Positions 5,840 to 6,046 of a stretch of 6,046 nt of DNA are shown here, one piece after another. Each line of letters opens with the position of its first letter. Positions within the stretch are counted from its first letter, which is position 1. Under the pieces are notes generated by a model. That model made no database searches, was not told where the DNA came from, and saw only the letters and a program-made list of their open reading frames with translations. The stretch covers positions 1 through 6,046 of the forward strand of contig CAJTON010000054.1 of the NCBI GenBank assembly GCA_910577605.1, in the 5' to 3' direction. The DNA is from an uncultured Butyrivibrio sp. Lineage in GTDB: Bacteria > Bacillota > Clostridia > Lachnospirales > Lachnospiraceae. The position numbers and the translations under genes were made by a program.

Positions 5840-6046
5840 CAAGCAACGAGCAGTGCAAAAGCAGACAGAGGCAGACCTGATGCTTGCAGCAAGGGCTGAC
5901 TATGGCTGTTTTTATAGGGCGACAGCCCGTTTAACGAGGAAAACGCAGTTTTCCGAGTGGCACTGCTATATGGAATAATATACGCGAACATAATGAGCCA
6001 AGCGGCTGCGGAGCAGACATTTGGCGAATGTGCGCGAACCATGATG
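5840..6046 (+). ncRNA. Candidate structured noncoding RNA, class unknown, cut by window end
   Basis: After a terminator and a perfect extended -10 promoter there are more than 200 nt with dense complementarity and no credible reading frame. Pairings seen: AGCAGTGC (5849-5856) with GCACTGCT (5960-5967), closing a domain. Inside it are GGGCTG (5893-5898) with CAGCCC (5923-5928), extended by CTAT (5900-5903) and ATAG (5914-5917), and GGAAAAC (5938-5944) with GTTTTCC (5948-5954). After it are ATAT (5968-5971) with ATAT (5978-5981) and CGCGAACAT (5983-5991) with ATGTGCGCG (6028-6036, one A-G mismatch), enclosing AGCC (5996-5999) with GGCT (6004-6007). GCAAGCA (5839-5845) with TGCTTGC (5881-5887) would cross the main stem as a pseudoknot. 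AGCAGACA occurs twice (5860-5867, 6012-6019). I see none of the hallmarks I know for RNase P (GAGGAAAGUCC), tmRNA, SRP RNA, 6S RNA, T-boxes or common riboswitches. The antisense frame 5818-6042 is judged a shadow. Confidence 0.6.

Noticed and set aside
5612..5842. Minus-strand 76-codon frame ending SETFKYHA
   Set aside because: No recognised domain, no ribosome binding site identified, and it would be transcribed through the strong terminator and over the RNA promoter. Kept as doubtful.
5818..6042. Minus-strand 74-codon frame opposite the candidate RNA
   Set aside because: It is fully antisense to a region with dense RNA pairing and a good plus-strand promoter; more likely a shadow of a conserved RNA.
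5840..6046. Group II intron start after a terminator (group IIC insertion pattern)
   Set aside because: The GTGTGG near 5823 is followed by a perfect extended -10 and not by typical intron domain I sequence, and no reverse transcriptase or domain V is in view.

Overview
The window looks like a low-to-mid GC Clostridia (Bacillota) chromosome, probably Lachnospiraceae-like. This is inferred from family types: a TGDRPTG-type tryptophanyl-tRNA synthetase, a Clostridia-style zinc-dependent phospholipase C family protein, a YerC/YecD-type TrpR-like regulator, AGGAGG-type ribosome binding sites and TTGACA/TATAAT-like promoters. No database search was possible.

The left third (1-1951) is the leader-distal part of a CRISPR array. 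It holds one partial and 29 complete 32-bp repeats of the subtype I-C kind, plus 29 spacers of 33-37 bp. The 24 complete repeats from 53 to 1615 are identical and the last five are degenerate, so transcription runs left to right and the leader and cas genes, if present, lie off the left edge. Several spacers can be read: spacer 19 encodes the hallmark motif of BRO-N phage antirepressors, and three spacers are antisense to a Shine-Dalgarno plus start codon.

From 1952 to 2131 there is a short trailer and then the trpS promoter, whose -10 box sits inside a 10-bp-arm dyad. trpS (2132-3214, +) ends in an intrinsic terminator whose loop contains the stop codon of the convergent phospholipase-like gene (3253-4215, -). 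A divergent intergenic region of about 180 bp leads to a Cof-type HAD phosphatase (4398-5210, +), followed by the TrpR-like regulator yerC/yecD (5311-5598, +), which appears to have its own promoter. These genes are housekeeping or general metabolism genes, and nothing shows that they work with the CRISPR array.

The right end (5599-6046) has no convincing protein gene. It holds a near-perfect bidirectional terminator hairpin (5775-5814), an extended -10 promoter (5826-5834) and then at least 200 nt with many long-range complementary segments, including a predicted pseudoknot. This is probably the 5' part of a structured noncoding RNA cut by the window edge. I cannot name its class, and it is the best candidate here for something unfamiliar.
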